Assembly (NCBI RefSeq): GCF_001038425.2
Contig: NZ_LDPV02000053.1
Span: forward strand, 1-64,000
Direction of reading: 5' to 3'
From: Ornithinibacillus contaminans
GTDB taxonomy: Bacteria > Bacillota > Bacilli > Bacillales > Amphibacillaceae
Length of the DNA: 64,000 nucleotides
The notes beneath the pieces were generated by a model. The model did no database searches. It had not been told where the DNA came from and saw only the letters and a program-made list of their open reading frames with translations. A program made the translations under genes and the position numbers. Shown piece after piece: positions 8,218 to 22,999 of the stretch; within the stretch, counting starts at the first letter, position 1; each line of letters starts with the position of its first letter.

Positions 8218-10434
8218 ATGTGGACAAGAAAATTAACAATGCTAGCGATGATTATTGGTGTTTCGTTTTTTTGCAGTCCGATTAAAGCACAAATGCTAGT
8301 AGATGATCAATCGATCATCATTGAGGTGGAAGGAAATCCTGAGGCACATAAAGAATACATAGAAACCTATCATCCTTTTATCGAAGTAATGGCGACCTAT
8401 GACACATTATTTAACGGATTAGCATTACAAGGAGCCCCGAAGGATTTAGCGAAAATGGGGACATTGGATTTTATCAAAGCAGTCCATACGGTTCAGCATT
8501 ATGAAGCAATGCTGTCACCAACCATTGGAAAAATTTCTGATCCAACAGAACTGGAAAAAAACCAAGATATTGTGTGGCCAGCTGAGCTAAACAACACGAC
8601 ATATACTGGAAAAGGTATCACCGTTGGCGTGATTGATACAGGGATTGATTACAACCACCCTGATTTACAGGAAAATTATATAGGTGGTTATGATGTAGTC
8701 GACTTGGATGATGACCCAATGGAAACACAGGAATCGGAAGGGATTCCGACTGAACACGGGAGTCATGTTGCTGGCATTATCGCGGCAAACGGCAATATGA
8801 AGGGTGTAGCACCAAATGCAAAAATTCGCTCCTATCGCGCTCTAGGACCGGGCGGTAGTGGTACTTCTGTACAAGTAATTGCGGCTATGGAACAGGCAGT
8901 TCAAGACGGAGTGGACGTTATCAATCTGTCCTTGGGGAATTCGGTAAATGGACCAGACTATCCAACGAGTGTTGCGGTCAATCGAGCGTCAGAGCTTGGG
9001 GTAGCAATTGTGATTGCCAATGGAAATAGTGGTCCAGAAAACTGGACAGTGGGAGCACCAGCCACAGCACGAAACGCTTTAGCAGTCGGCGCTTTTGCCA
9101 ATTCCCAAACCTTACCAATGCTCTACGATGCCTTGTCCAATCAAAAGATTTCCCCGGTTCCAATGATGGGCTCTGTGCCGTGGGACTTAACCAAGAGCTA
9201 TGAAATAGTTGCTAATCCAGAAGCACCACTAGAAGGAAAAATTGCCTTACTACAGCGTGGAGAAGTGCCATTTTATGATTTAGCAAAGCAAGCAGAGGAA
9301 AAAGGTGCTATTGCGGTGATAATTTACAACAACGAACAGGGCAGTTTTCAAGGAGCAATCACGGGCCGTGACGAACCGATTACTATTCCAGTTGTATCTG
9401 TGTCCAAAAAAGACGGAAAAAGGCTGTTAAACATGGCAAAGCAACAAGCCCATCCCTATCTTGAAACAATATACGAACAAACGAAAAGCGGAGTAGCTAC
9501 TTTTAGCTCAAGAGGACCGGTAACCGTCAATTGGGAAATAAAACCGGATGTACTAGCACCTGGAACGAATATTTTAAGCACAGTTCCAGGAGGCGGATAT
9601 ATGCCGATGCAAGGAACCAGTATGGCAAGTCCGCATGTTGCAGGTGTCGTTGCCTTGCTGAAGGAAGCGCATCCCAACTGGACGAATGAACAAATTTTTG
9701 GAGCGCTAAAAACTACGGCATACCGATTGGAAACAGAGGATGGAACACCAGCTGAACCAATAGGGCAGGGAATGGGAAAAATCGATCCGAAGCGTGCCAT
9801 CGAAACGACAACAATTATTCACAATCCTTCATTAGGATTTGGGAAAATTGATGAATACCGGAAAACAAAAACAATGAAGCTTACCATCGAAAATACTGGC
9901 GACCAGCCACAACGCTACTCGTTTTCCATTCCCAAAAAGCAAAAAGGATTAAGCTGGAAACTGCCAATGTCTTTTACAGTGGAAGCGGGAAAGAAGCTAA
10001 CAGTACCAGTGGAACTAGGCATCACGTCAACACAACTAGAAAAAGGCATTCATCAAGGGTGGCTAGAGCTACAGTCAGATTCGGACACTTTTACCCTTCC
10101 ATATTTATTCATAAACGAAACAGCCGACTTTCCGAAAGCGACCGGCTTTGAATTTAGTCTAAAGCCATTCTCGGAGGATGAATACGTATACCGGTTATAT
10201 GTAACGGAAAAGGCAAAATCCGTATCCGTGGAATTATATGATCCACAATCATTAGTATTTGACCGTATACTCTTTACGATGGAAAACATAAAAACGGGAA
10301 TGAACGAAGGCTACATGTCCAAACGAGAAATCGGCAAGCCGGGCTATTACCTCGCCATCATTACCGTACAACAGCAAGACGGAACATACGAAAGCTACCA
10401 AACGGAACTAATGCTAGAACCAGACTTACCATGA
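8218..10434 (+). CDS. Secreted subtilisin-family serine protease with PA domain (Vpr-like)
   Basis: 738 residues. Signal peptide about 1-24; a short I9-like prodomain; S8 catalytic core with D140 (GVIDTG), H180 (EHGSHVAG), oxyanion N270 and S468 (GTSMASPHVAG); a protease-associated insert about 325-415 between the Asn and the Ser. The C-terminal 200 residues look like beta-sandwich domains. The architecture is that of extracellular peptidases such as B. subtilis Vpr, which degrade external protein. No sortase or S-layer anchor is visible. The ATG at 8161 lies inside the mnaA terminator and lacks a ribosome site; ATG 8218 has GAGGAGGGGAAAGT upstream. Confidence 0.93.
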   Translation: MWTRKLTMLAMIIGVSFFCSPIKAQMLVDDQSIIIEVEGNPEAHKEYIETYHPFIEVMATYDTLFNGLALQGAPKDLAKMGTLDFIKAVHTVQHYEAMLSPTIGKISDPTELEKNQDIVWPAELNNTTYTGKGITVGVIDTGIDYNHPDLQENYIGGYDVVDLDDDPMETQESEGIPTEHGSHVAGIIAANGNMKGVAPNAKIRSYRALGPGGSGTSVQVIAAMEQAVQDGVDVINLSLGNSVNGPDYPTSVAVNRASELGVAIVIANGNSGPENWTVGAPATARNALAVGAFANSQTLPMLYDALSNQKISPVPMMGSVPWDLTKSYEIVANPEAPLEGKIALLQRGEVPFYDLAKQAEEKGAIAVIIYNNEQGSFQGAITGRDEPITIPVVSVSKKDGKRLLNMAKQQAHPYLETIYEQTKSGVATFSSRGPVTVNWEIKPDVLAPGTNILSTVPGGGYMPMQGTSMASPHVAGVVALLKEAHPNWTNEQIFGALKTTAYRLETEDGTPAEPIGQGMGKIDPKRAIETTTIIHNPSLGFGKIDEYRKTKTMKLTIENTGDQPQRYSFSIPKKQKGLSWKLPMSFTVEAGKKLTVPVELGITSTQLEKGIHQGWLELQSDSDTFTLPYLFINETADFPKATGFEFSLKPFSEDEYVYRLYVTEKAKSVSVELYDPQSLVFDRILFTMENIKTGMNEGYMSKREIGKPGYYLAIITVQQQDGTYESYQTELMLEPDLP

Positions 10435-10443
10435 ATAGTAGTA

Positions 10444-10543
10444 GGAGAGAGTAGGAATAATCATACACGGAGCGATTAAATGCAGGATGATATATTTGCG
10501 CGAAACGTTTTATTTTTTCGGTAAAGTCTATCCTACTCTCTCC
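10444..10543. repeat. 13-bp inverted repeat flanking a 74-bp loop, downstream of the subtilase
   Basis: GGAGAGAGTAGGA (10444-10456) and TCCTACTCTCTCC (10531-10543) are perfect inverted copies. The loop contains an inner CGAAA...TTTTCG pairing. It may act as a long-range transcript end for the protease or be a small mobile-repeat remnant. Confidence 0.6.
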
Positions 10544-10694
10544 CTACAAAAATATGGAACGAATTTCACAAAAATGTCACTACTATAAAAAGGGTAATTC
10601 GATATAATGAAAGCAAGGAAACACACCTGCTGTCAATTTTGGAAAAACACTATCGTTCTTTTGTGAAATTTGCACAAAATTGATAGGAAACCAA

Positions 10695-10723
10695 TTGACA
10701 ACAAACTATACCTAAGGTACACT
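10695..10723 (+). promoter_or_regulatory. Sigma-A promoter of the atp operon
   Basis: Perfect -35 TTGACA (10695-10700), 17-bp spacer, -10 TACACT (10718-10723). Transcription would start near 10730, leaving a leader of about 350 nt before atpI. Confidence 0.75.
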
Positions 10724-10823
10724 TGCTAAGTATGGAATGATAAGGTTTTCATTAAACTGAAATTACTATGTTTAATTTTCCAAATACATAGAATTTAACT
10801 TGAAGACCTCTCCAGTCTAGAAA

Positions 10824-10863
10824 CCCCATATTCTCTTGGGAAAAAGAGAGTTTTCTTGTGGGG
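10824..10863 (+). ncRNA. Hairpin in the 5' leader of the atp operon
   Basis: CCCCA (10824-10828) pairs with TGGGG (10859-10863), with an inner CTCTT/AAGAG stem. Non-coding. Confidence 0.4.
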
Positions 10864-10924
10864 AAAACACCATACCTAGCAATTGTGACAACAAGCACAA
10901 TATCTGCTAATTTAGTAGGTGAAG

Positions 10925-11037
10925 CCATTCTCAAGACTTTTTCTCGATAGCTAATTAAAAACTAGTTTCCACTAGACCAACCTTCACCATCATCGGTCTT
11001 TTACTAGGAATTAGCTAAGTTAACACAACAAGAATGG
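10925..11037 (+). ncRNA. Long nested stem structure just upstream of atpI
   Basis: Four pairings nest in order: CCATTCT (10925-10931) with AGAATGG (11031-11037); TAGCTAATT (10948-10956) with AATTAGCTA (11009-11017); CTAGT with ACTAG (11003-11007); AGACC (10974-10978) with GGTCT (10995-10999). The structure ends about 30 nt before the atpI ribosome site, where it could control translation or RNA stability. No known riboswitch class was recognised. Confidence 0.5.
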
Positions 11038-11080
11038 TGACAGTTGTTAGGGAATTTACCAAGTCGGGAGTAAATCAATC

Positions 11081-11455
11081 ATGACCAACAATCAAACTGC
11101 AATGTCCCGTCAACGTAAATGGATGTTTTACCTTCTAGCAATTCTCGTTCTTGGAGTAGGCTTTACTCCGTATGTAACGATTTTCCTCGGGCTACTTTTA
11201 GGAAGTGCCATTAGCTTCTACAATCTTTATCTATTACAAAAGAAAACAAGTGAATTTACAGAAGCAGTCGCAAAGAAACAGCCAGCACGAGGATTGGGAA
11301 CTATTTCTAGATTTGCAGCAGTTGCTTTAGCAGTCATAATCGCCCTTCGTTATGAAGCGTATTTCAATATGATTGCTGTTATAATTGGATTAATGACTTC
11401 TTATTTAGTCATTATGATAGATTTTATTGTTTACAAAAATAAGGATAGTGCTTGA
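11081..11455 (+). CDS. atpI: ATP synthase protein I
   Basis: 124 residues with four hydrophobic segments, first gene of the operon. AtpI proteins help assemble the c-ring and have been linked to Mg2+ uptake. The sequence itself is poorly conserved, so the call rests on length, membrane topology and position immediately before atpB. A ribosome site CGGGAG lies 10 bases before the ATG. Confidence 0.88.
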   Translation: MTNNQTAMSRQRKWMFYLLAILVLGVGFTPYVTIFLGLLLGSAISFYNLYLLQKKTSEFTEAVAKKQPARGLGTISRFAAVALAVIIALRYEAYFNMIAVIIGLMTSYLVIMIDFIVYKNKDSA

Positions 11456-11466
11456 AAGAGGGGTGA

Positions 11467-12198
<732 letters not shown>

Positions 12199-12275
12199 CT
12201 TATTAATTAACCAGTTTTAATAGAATATCTGTTGAAACCGGAAATTATCTTAAAAAAATTATATGGATATCTTAA

Positions 12276-12503
<228 letters not shown>

Positions 12504-12525
12504 TTAAATATACCTCTAACTAAAA

Positions 12526-12563
12526 ATGGCGAAGATGTCCTTTTGAACTTCGCCGTTATTTTT
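12526..12563 (+). terminator. Intercistronic terminator-like hairpin between atpE and atpF
   Basis: GGCGAAG (12528-12534) pairs with CTTCGCC (12548-12554), followed by GTTATTTTT. It lies inside the operon, so it should be a partial terminator or RNA-protecting 3' structure that raises atpE message over the downstream genes. Confidence 0.6.
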
Positions 12564-12632
12564 ACCTGAGTAAGGAATGGACTTTTAAAATACAGTAAAA
12601 TGTACGAATCAGGTTGAAAGGAGTGAATTTAA

Positions 12633-13148
12633 GTGCAAGCATTCACTATTTACGCATCGCTTGGTGGATTTTATGTAGGAGATATGTTAGTACAGCTAGT
12701 TTTCTTTGCTATACTTCTATTATTAGTGGCCAAGTTCGCTTGGGGTCCAGTTGTGGACATGATGAAAAAGCGTGAAGATTATGTAGCGAATGAAATCGAA
12801 GCAGCAGAACAAAGCCGCATCGAGGCTGAAACCGCAGCGAAACAAGCGCAAGAACAATTAAATCAAACGAAATTAGAAGCACAAAAAATTATAGAGGATG
12901 CGAAAAGCGCTGGTGTGAAGCAGGAGCAAGATATTATTGAATCGGCTCGCCAGGAAGCAGAACGCATCAAAAAATCTGCCCAGGCAGATATCAGGAACGA
13001 GAAAGAAAAAGCACTTCAAGCACTTCAAGATCAAGTGGCATCCTTATCTGTTCTTATTGCAAGTAAAGTAATTGAGAAAGAGCTAAGTGCACAAGATCAG
13101 GAGAAGTTGATAAACGAATACATTAAAGAGGTAGGAGAAGAGCGATGA
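12633..13148 (+). CDS. atpF: ATP synthase Fo subunit b
   Basis: 171 residues: one N-terminal membrane helix (about 14-32) and then a long charged coiled coil (RKKREDYVANEIEAAEQS... type, about 45-150). It forms the peripheral stalk that holds F1. The start is GTG at 12633, placed by the AAAGGAG ribosome site; the length matches the B. subtilis protein. The last four bases overlap atpH. Confidence 0.94.
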   Translation: MQAFTIYASLGGFYVGDMLVQLVFFAILLLLVAKFAWGPVVDMMKKREDYVANEIEAAEQSRIEAETAAKQAQEQLNQTKLEAQKIIEDAKSAGVKQEQDIIESARQEAERIKKSAQADIRNEKEKALQALQDQVASLSVLIASKVIEKELSAQDQEKLINEYIKEVGEER

Positions 13149-13687
13149 GTGAAGCAGTAGTTGCCAAACGTTATGCAGATGCTCTTTTCCAACTCGGAAG
13201 TGAATCGTCACAGCTTGATAAATTCGTTGATGAATTGACAGTTGTGAAGCAGGTTTTTCAAGAGAACAGTGATTTACAAGCATTTCTAATGCATCCACGT
13301 GTTACAAACGATAAAAAGAAACAATTTTTAGAGGAAGTGTTTAAAGGTGTTTCTAAGGATGTTGTGAACACACTTAAATTATTAGTGGAACGACATCGTA
13401 CAGCGATCATTTCTGATATTATTGATCAATTTATCGAGCATGTAAACAATGCAGGCGGAATTGCACAAGGAACAGTATATTCTGTTCGTAAGTTGTCAGA
13501 TGCTGAACAGAAAGAGCTTGAAAACTCATTTGCAAAACGTCTGAACAAAAATACAATCAAACTTGTTAACGTAGTAGACCCTTCTATCGTAGGAGGCGTA
13601 AAAATCCGCATGGGCAATACCATCTATGATGGAACTATTAGTGGAAAACTACGACGTATTGAGCAAAATATTAAACTTGGCAGCTAG
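13145..13687 (+). CDS. atpH: ATP synthase F1 subunit delta
   Basis: 180 residues, OSCP/delta family: N-terminal helical bundle starting VVAKRYADALFQLG and the conserved C-terminal block VDPSIVGGVKIRMGNTIYDG. It joins the b subunits to the top of F1. The ATGA overlap with atpF indicates translational coupling. Confidence 0.95.
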   Translation: MSEAVVAKRYADALFQLGSESSQLDKFVDELTVVKQVFQENSDLQAFLMHPRVTNDKKKQFLEEVFKGVSKDVVNTLKLLVERHRTAIISDIIDQFIEHVNNAGGIAQGTVYSVRKLSDAEQKELENSFAKRLNKNTIKLVNVVDPSIVGGVKIRMGNTIYDGTISGKLRRIEQNIKLGS

Positions 13688-13872
13688 GAAAGGATAAAAA
13701 CTTTCCACCTGCATAAGAAAACGAACAGAAAGAGCGTTCGTCGTATCTTGGGTATTTGAGGAAGTACATACTCCTCGTAAAGCTACAAGAAGTAATTTCG
13801 AAAAACAGTTCATGTAGCAATACATGAAGTCGCTTCGCCAAAAAACGAGCGAATGCGAGTTTTTCTAACGAA
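13687..13872 (+). ncRNA. Cluster of stem-loops in the atpH-atpA gap
   Basis: Three perfect short stems are visible: GGAAAG/CTTTCC (13687-13706), ACGAAC/GTTCGT (13721-13741) and TTCATGTA/TACATGAA with a four-base loop (13809-13828). A fourth, weaker one (AAAAAC...GTTTTT, about 13840-13866) ends in a T run. The 210-bp gap is unusually long for an atp operon and has no ORF. Confidence 0.5.
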
Positions 13873-13891
13873 CATTTGATGATAGGGGTGA

Positions 13892-15409
<1,518 letters not shown>

Positions 15410-15434
15410 TAGATGATTTTTTGGAGTAAGCGTC

Positions 15435-15471
15435 GGCATATCTTAAGTTTCCATTAGTGCTTAAATATGCC
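15435..15471 (+). ncRNA. Intercistronic stem-loop between atpA and atpG
   Basis: GGCATAT (15435-15441) and TTAAG (15443-15447) pair with CTTAA (15460-15464) and ATATGCC (15465-15471), with one bulged base and a 12-base loop. No T run follows, so RNA stability rather than termination is the likelier role. Confidence 0.55.
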
Positions 15472-15497
15472 ACCTACTTCCCATGAAAGGGTGGTGA

Positions 15498-16358
<861 letters not shown>

Positions 16359-16364
16359 TAGTAA

Positions 16365-17789
<1,425 letters not shown>

Positions 17790-17827
17790 TAAAGATTGGG
17801 TTAGCGTGAAGGTCATTCCTTTATGAA

Positions 17828-17860
17828 GCTCCTGTTAGTGTGATCGCTGACAGGAGTATA
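17828..17860 (+). ncRNA. Stem-loop between atpD and atpC
   Basis: CTCCTGT and ACAGGAG form a 7-bp stem extended by AG/CT around a short loop, with no T run. It lies upstream of the AAGGAGG of atpC and may protect atpD message or tune atpC translation. Confidence 0.5.
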
Positions 17861-17861
17861 G

Positions 17862-18281
<420 letters not shown>

Positions 18282-18294
18282 TATTTGTTTATCA

Positions 18295-18330
18295 AAATCC
18301 CCTGTGGCCAGCGCTGCAGGGGATTTTTTT
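18295..18330 (+). terminator. atp operon terminator
   Basis: AATCCCCTG (18296-18304) pairs with CAGGGGATT (18317-18325) and is followed by seven T residues. Confidence 0.9.
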
Positions 18331-18358
18331 GTGGGGAAGATGCTAAGGGCAGTGCTGT

Positions 18359-18720
18359 GTTCGGGATTTCTTTGCGAACTTCGGGATGTGTCGGCACATG
18401 TTCGGGCTAACTGATTGGCACTTCGGGATAAACTCATCATTATTCGGGATACATTGCTGTGTTCGGGATATCTCCACAAACTTCGGGACTGCTCAGCCTA
18501 CGTTCGGGATAAATAACTGGCACTTCGGCATAAAACCACTTATGTTCGAGCCTAGTGGAGTCGGAATTCAGCGAGAATCGCGATTAATTCAGCGTAGCAG
18601 CAGATAATTCAGCGAGAGCCACGATTAATTCAGCGCAACAGCAGATAATTCAGCGAGAGCCACGATTAATTCAGCGCAACAGCAGATAATTCAGCGCGCA
18701 ACGTCAATATTTCAGCGTAC
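18359..18720 (-). repeat. Array B: inverted composite array (TTCGGGA words, then AATTCAGCG words)
   Basis: Ten TTCGGGA-type words (TT of the word at 18360, 18380, 18401, 18422, 18443, 18462, 18482, 18503, 18524, 18545) are spaced 19-21 bp. They are followed by eight AATTCAGCG words (18565, 18586, 18606, 18627, 18647, 18668, 18688, about 18709) spaced alternately 21 and 20 bp. On the minus strand this reads CGCTGAATT block, then TCCCGAA block, the same order as arrays A and I. GGCACTTCGGCATAAA (18519-18534) is the reverse complement of a phrase in array A. Confidence 0.85.
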
Positions 18721-19027
18721 CGAATTTATAGCAACTATAAAACTCATGCACAACAATTCAAATTTAAATTTGCACCACATCACCTCTCTTTCCCACACCA
18801 CCCCAACTCGCTCACCACATTTCCAATTGAAACCCTGGGAATATATTACCAATCCAAAATCCAACATACTCCACGCCAATGTCGATATTTCCCGGGAAAT
18901 GTGAAATTTTTTTCTCGGAGCTGCTCGCTTTGTCGAAGTATAGTAATTACCCATGCATCATTTGACATCGGGATAAATGCATGGCAGAGTACTAGTAGAA
19001 TGAACTTTAATAAATAAGGTGGTTATT
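18721..19027. other. Non-coding stretch between array B and ywzB
   Basis: AT/C-rich DNA without an ORF. It contains TTTGTCGAA (18929-18937), a match to the Spo0A box, and an 8-bp inverted repeat CCATGCAT/ATGCATGG (18951-18958, 18977-18984) around a TTGACA at 18962. No convincing -10 element goes with that TTGACA. Confidence 0.4.
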
Positions 19028-19258
19028 ATGTTATCAATTGGACAAGTTGCACTCATGAGTATCCTGTCACACATCATTTTTATCTTCATCACCTGGCGAT
19101 TAATGCAGACAATAAATTTTGATCCGTTAATTCGGAAAGGACGCGGAACAGAAGCGAAAATTCTAATGCTGTTTATAACTATTGTCATTGGTACAGGGAT
19201 CAGCAGATTTTTCCTCGAATTCTTGCAATGGTCACAGGATCTTATTTACCTGCTCTAA
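19028..19258 (+). CDS. ywzB: DUF1146 membrane protein YwzB
   Basis: 76 residues with two membrane helices (about 4-26 and 45-63) separated by a short basic loop; the WRLMQTINFDPLIRKGR and ISRFFLEFLQWSQDL blocks are those of DUF1146. The position after atpC and before ywmB-murA is the same as in B. subtilis. Function unknown. AAGGTGG precedes ATG 19028, so the GTG at 19019 is not used. Confidence 0.88.
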   Translation: MLSIGQVALMSILSHIIFIFITWRLMQTINFDPLIRKGRGTEAKILMLFITIVIGTGISRFFLEFLQWSQDLIYLL

Positions 19259-19362
19259 ATTACTGAGCAGAATAGGAAACTAGTAAACTATTAAAATGAA
19301 ATGTATGTAATTCACCTCCCTTGTTCATACTTGTAGATAAGTAGAGCAGGGGGAATTTTATT

Positions 19363-20076
19363 ATGAAACGAATTTTGATGATTAGTCTTGGCGTAATGTT
19401 TATTGCTAATACTGTAATGGCACAAAAAATTGATACCAATGAACTAATTGAAATAGCAGGAATGATGGAAGAAAATGATTTAGATATTGATAGCTGGGAA
19501 GTTACGGTGAAGGAAAATAAGACAGAATCAATGCTGCAAGATATCATACAGGAACTTAGCACCGGTTATTCGGTCACGAAAGAAGAGAACGAGAACAGTA
19601 TAATATATTCAGTTACGGACACTCATAAAACGGGTAATTTATTCGTAACTTATAGGGCGTTATTTCCAAAAAACAAGCAGTACCAAGCGGAGCTGGTTGT
19701 AACAATACAAGGAAATACGTGGGGTGCTGAGGTTCAATCTGATTATCTAGAAAACTTGTCAAACATAACTGGAAAATATTTTTCTGACAACGCAAAAATA
19801 TACTCTTGTATGAACTCTAAGGCTAGTGCTATAATGAAAAAGGATTATATAGTAAAGAATCTGACAAAAAAGCTTGATTTGCGACATAAATATAGACAAA
19901 ATGACAATTTAAATACGACAAGAAATATAGAAATCATATATGGCTACACCTCGTTATGGAGCCATGCAATTACCATTCAGGATACACCAGTAAACGTACA
20001 AATCGTCACGAAACATGGTGGTAATGGTGGTGTCCAATTTACAATTGGAACACCCATCCTAATAAATGAATATTAA
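19363..20076 (+). CDS. ywmB: YwmB family secreted/membrane protein (DUF1779)
   Basis: 237 residues with a signal peptide (about 1-20, cleavage near VMA-QK). The body is a single mixed alpha/beta domain with [25 protein letters not shown] and [20 protein letters not shown], fitting the YwmB family whose solved member has a TATA-binding-protein-like fold. Role unknown; probably extracytoplasmic. Identification leans on position between ywzB and murA as well as length. Confidence 0.8.
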   Translation: MKRILMISLGVMFIANTVMAQKIDTNELIEIAGMMEENDLDIDSWEVTVKENKTESMLQDIIQELSTGYSVTKEENENSIIYSVTDTHKTGNLFVTYRALFPKNKQYQAELVVTIQGNTWGAEVQSDYLENLSNITGKYFSDNAKIYSCMNSKASAIMKKDYIVKNLTKKLDLRHKYRQNDNLNTTRNIEIIYGYTSLWSHAITIQDTPVNVQIVTKHGGNGGVQFTIGTPILINEY

Positions 20077-20110
20077 TATAGTGAAAATGGATCTGAAGGA
20101 GATTTGGAAT

Positions 20111-21421
20111 ATGGATAAAATCATCGTAAGAGGCGGACAGCAATTGAATGGTAATGTTCACATTGAGGGTGCCAAAAACGCCGTACTACCAGTGATTGCT
20201 GCGAGTATTCTTGCTAGTGAAGGGAGAAATGTTATACACGACGTCCCAGTTCTAGCTGATGTTTATACAATTAATGAAGTTTTACGAAATATGAATGCAG
20301 ATGTAGATTTTAACAATAATACGGTTGTAATTGATGCTTCAAAGGATTTAATAACGGAAGCGCCATTTGAGTATGTTCGAAAAATGCGTGCCTCCGTTCT
20401 TGTTTTGGGTCCGTTACTTGCTCGTTACGGGCATGCGAACGTAGCAATGCCAGGTGGATGTGCAATCGGATCGCGCCCTATTGATTTACACCTTAAAGGT
20501 TTTGAAGCAATGGGTGCAAAAGTTCATGTCGGAAATGGCTTTGTAGAAGCTGAAGTAAATGGTAGATTAAAAGGTGCAAAGATTTATTTAGATATGCCAA
20601 GTGTTGGTGCTACAGAAAATATCATGATGGCTGCCGCACTTGCAGAAGGAAGAACAGTTATTGAAAACTGTGCTAAAGAACCAGAAATCGTTGACCTAGC
20701 AAACTTCCTAAATAAAATGGGTGCTAAAGTTGTCGGTGCAGGTACAGAAACAATCCGCATAGATGGCGTAGAAACGCTACATGGTACGGAGCATTCAATC
20801 ATTCCAGACCGAATTGAAGCAGGTACCTTCATGGTTGCTGCTGCTATTACTGGTGGGAATGTCCTAATCGAAAATGCAGTCAGTGAACACCTACGACCAC
20901 TTATCTCGAAATTAGATGAGATGGGTGTAACAGTTATGGAAGAAGGAAATGGCATCCGAGTAATCGGACCAGATGTGCTACAAGCAACAGATATTAAGAC
21001 ATTGCCACATCCTGGATTCCCAACGGATATGCAATCCCAAATGATGGCACTAATGCTTTGTGCACATGGCACAAGTGTCATTACCGAAACGGTATTTGAA
21101 AATCGTTTTATGCACGTTGAAGAGTTCCGTCGCATGAATGCAAAAATGAAAATTGAAGGCCGCAGTGTCATCATTGAAGGCCCAACTGAACTACAAGCAG
21201 CAGAAGTAGCAGCAACAGACCTACGTGCAGCAGCTGCTCTAATTCTTGCTGGCCTTAGAGCGGATGGCTTAACAAGAGTAACCGAATTAAAACACTTAGA
21301 TCGCGGATATGTTGATTTTGCTGGAAAGCTAGCTAAGCTAGGCGCAGATATCGAACGCGTCGATGAAAATGGCGACATTGTTAAACCACAAGAAGTAGAT
21401 TTTGTAGCAGAAAGCTTATAA
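20111..21421 (+). CDS. murA: UDP-N-acetylglucosamine 1-carboxyvinyltransferase
   Basis: 436 residues. It transfers enolpyruvate from PEP to UDP-GlcNAc, the first committed step of peptidoglycan synthesis. Active-site C117 lies in [15 protein letters not shown], which predicts fosfomycin sensitivity. K22-N23 in EGAKNAVLP and the C-terminal [13 protein letters not shown] are conserved. The upstream start (20066) overlaps ywmB and lacks a ribosome site; ATG 20111 follows AAGGAG. Confidence 0.96.
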   Translation: MDKIIVRGGQQLNGNVHIEGAKNAVLPVIAASILASEGRNVIHDVPVLADVYTINEVLRNMNADVDFNNNTVVIDASKDLITEAPFEYVRKMRASVLVLGPLLARYGHANVAMPGGCAIGSRPIDLHLKGFEAMGAKVHVGNGFVEAEVNGRLKGAKIYLDMPSVGATENIMMAAALAEGRTVIENCAKEPEIVDLANFLNKMGAKVVGAGTETIRIDGVETLHGTEHSIIPDRIEAGTFMVAAAITGGNVLIENAVSEHLRPLISKLDEMGVTVMEEGNGIRVIGPDVLQATDIKTLPHPGFPTDMQSQMMALMLCAHGTSVITETVFENRFMHVEEFRRMNAKMKIEGRSVIIEGPTELQAAEVAATDLRAAAALILAGLRADGLTRVTELKHLDRGYVDFAGKLAKLGADIERVDENGDIVKPQEVDFVAESL

Positions 21422-21440
21422 TAGAATAGAATATTATCAA

Positions 21441-21476
21441 AAGTGGAGCATTGTGACGATGCTCTGCTTTTTTTGT
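21441..21476 (+). terminator. murA terminator
   Basis: GAGCAT (21446-21451) pairs with ATGCTC (21459-21464), flanked by extra weak pairs and a T run from 21468. Confidence 0.8.
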
Positions 21477-21538
21477 TTGGTTTTGGGCGGAGGATTAAGG
21501 AAGTGCTGATGCTAGGATGCGAGAGGCGGGGTAGGGGT

Positions 21539-22104
21539 ATCAGCAGAAATATGAGATTAGCAGCAGGAAATGGCTAACTTCAAGCTAACCGCACCGAGTG
21601 TAACATCGCTCAAACCACCAAAGTATCGCCCGAAAACCAAGAACATCGCTCGAACCACCAAAGTATCGCTCGAAAGCCGAGAATATCGCTCAAACCACCA
21701 AAGTATCGCCCGAAAGCCGAGAATATCGCTCGAACCACCAAAACATCGCCCGAAAACCAAGAACATCGCTCAAACCACCAAAGTATCGCTCGAAAACCGA
21801 GAACATCGCTCAAACCACCAAAGTATCGCTCGAAAGCCGAGAATATCGCTCAAACCACCAAAGTATCGCTCGAAAGCCGAGAATATCGCTCAAACCACCA
21901 AAGTATCGCCCGAAAGCCGAGAATATCGCTCGAACCACCAAAGTATCGCCCGAAAGCCGAGAATATCGCTCAAACCACCAAAGTATCGCTTGAAAACCGA
22001 GAATATCGCTCAAACCACCAAAGTATCGCCCGAAAACCAAGAACATCGCTCAAACCACCAAAGTATCGCCCGAAAACAGAGAACATCGCCCGAACCACCC
22101 CACC
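21539..22104 (+). repeat. Array C: 25 ATCGC(T/C)(C/T)(G/A)AA words at exact 20-bp spacing, 40-bp super-unit
   Basis: Words start at 21604 and every 20 bp to 22084. Tails alternate between CCACCAAA(G)T and GCCGAGAAT, giving a 40-bp super-unit (about 12 copies) with point differences between copies. Two ATCAGCAG-type words (21539, 21556) precede it. It is open in one plus and three minus frames, but the three-frame drift through the same unit shows there is no coding selection. Confidence 0.9.
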
Positions 22105-22174
22105 CCAAAAAACAACCACTCATGTAACCCCAACCCAACACATATACTGTAATAAAAACGGGAGGGGACTTGTT

Positions 22175-22999
22175 ATGAAGCTATACTTATCGGTTGATAT
22201 GGAAGGGATAACGGGCTTGCCGGATTATACATATGTTAGTTCTTCCCAGCACAATTACGAGCGCGCTCGTAAAATCATGACAGATGAAACCAATTATATT
22301 CTCGATACCGCATTTAAGACGGGTGCTAAGGAAGTCCTTGTGAATGATAGCCACTCCAAAATGAATAATATATTAATCGATCAGCTGCATCCGGAAGCAC
22401 AATTGATAACTGGTGATGTGAAGACGTATTCAATGGTACAAGGACTAGATGACAGTTTTGATGGCGCAATGTTCATTGGATACCATGCAAGAGCCGGAAT
22501 GCCTGGGGTGATGTCGCATTCGATGATTCATGCAGTAAGGAATTTTTATATTAATGATCAGCAAATTGGGGAACTGGGGATGAACGCATTACTTGCCGGT
22601 TATTTTGGTGTGCCTGTTTTACTAGTTTCTGGGGATGATGAGACTGCAAAAGAGGCAGAAGAACTGATACCGAATGTGACGACTGTTGTGGTGAAGGAAG
22701 CAATTTCAAGGTCGGCTGCGAAAAGCTTAACACCGAAGAAGGCTGGGGAATTATTGCAGCAAAAAGTGACACAAGCTCTCGAAAATAAACAAAATGCACA
22801 GCCACTCATTCCACCTGACAATCCAACCTTGAAAATTGAATTTGCAAACTACGGAAACGCGGAGTGGGCGAGCCTAATGCCCGGTGCGGAAATAATACCG
22901 AAAACGACGATAGTGAAATATGAAGCGAAGGATATGTTAGAAGCGTACCGTGCCCTGCTTGTTATGATTGAGCTTGCCTTGAATACAAAGTACGCATGA
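22175..22999 (+). CDS. dppA: D-aminopeptidase DppA (M55 family)
   Basis: 274 residues. All residues known in B. subtilis DppA are present at the same positions: zinc ligands D8, E10, H60, H104 and E133, and H115 at the active site. The enzyme is a cytoplasmic, self-compartmentalising peptidase that releases D-amino acids, especially D-Ala, from peptides. It heads a cluster of dipeptide-transport and murein-peptide genes. GGGAGGGGAC precedes the ATG. Confidence 0.96.
   Translation: MKLYLSVDMEGITGLPDYTYVSSSQHNYERARKIMTDETNYILDTAFKTGAKEVLVNDSHSKMNNILIDQLHPEAQLITGDVKTYSMVQGLDDSFDGAMFIGYHARAGMPGVMSHSMIHAVRNFYINDQQIGELGMNALLAGYFGVPVLLVSGDDETAKEAEELIPNVTTVVVKEAISRSAAKSLTPKKAGELLQQKVTQALENKQNAQPLIPPDNPTLKIEFANYGNAEWASLMPGAEIIPKTTIVKYEAKDMLEAYRALLVMIELALNTKYA

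Noticed and set aside
20584-21378. 264-codon minus-strand frame inside murA
   Set aside because: Shadow of the highly conserved murA gene; no ribosome site and no recognisable protein.
21570-22127. Open frame of 185 codons across array C, and further open frames on the minus strand
   Set aside because: The 20-bp unit contains no stop in several frames; the predicted proteins are the same unit read in rotating frames (SLKPPKY, RPKTKNIA, RTTKVSLE), with no ribosome site and no frame preference.
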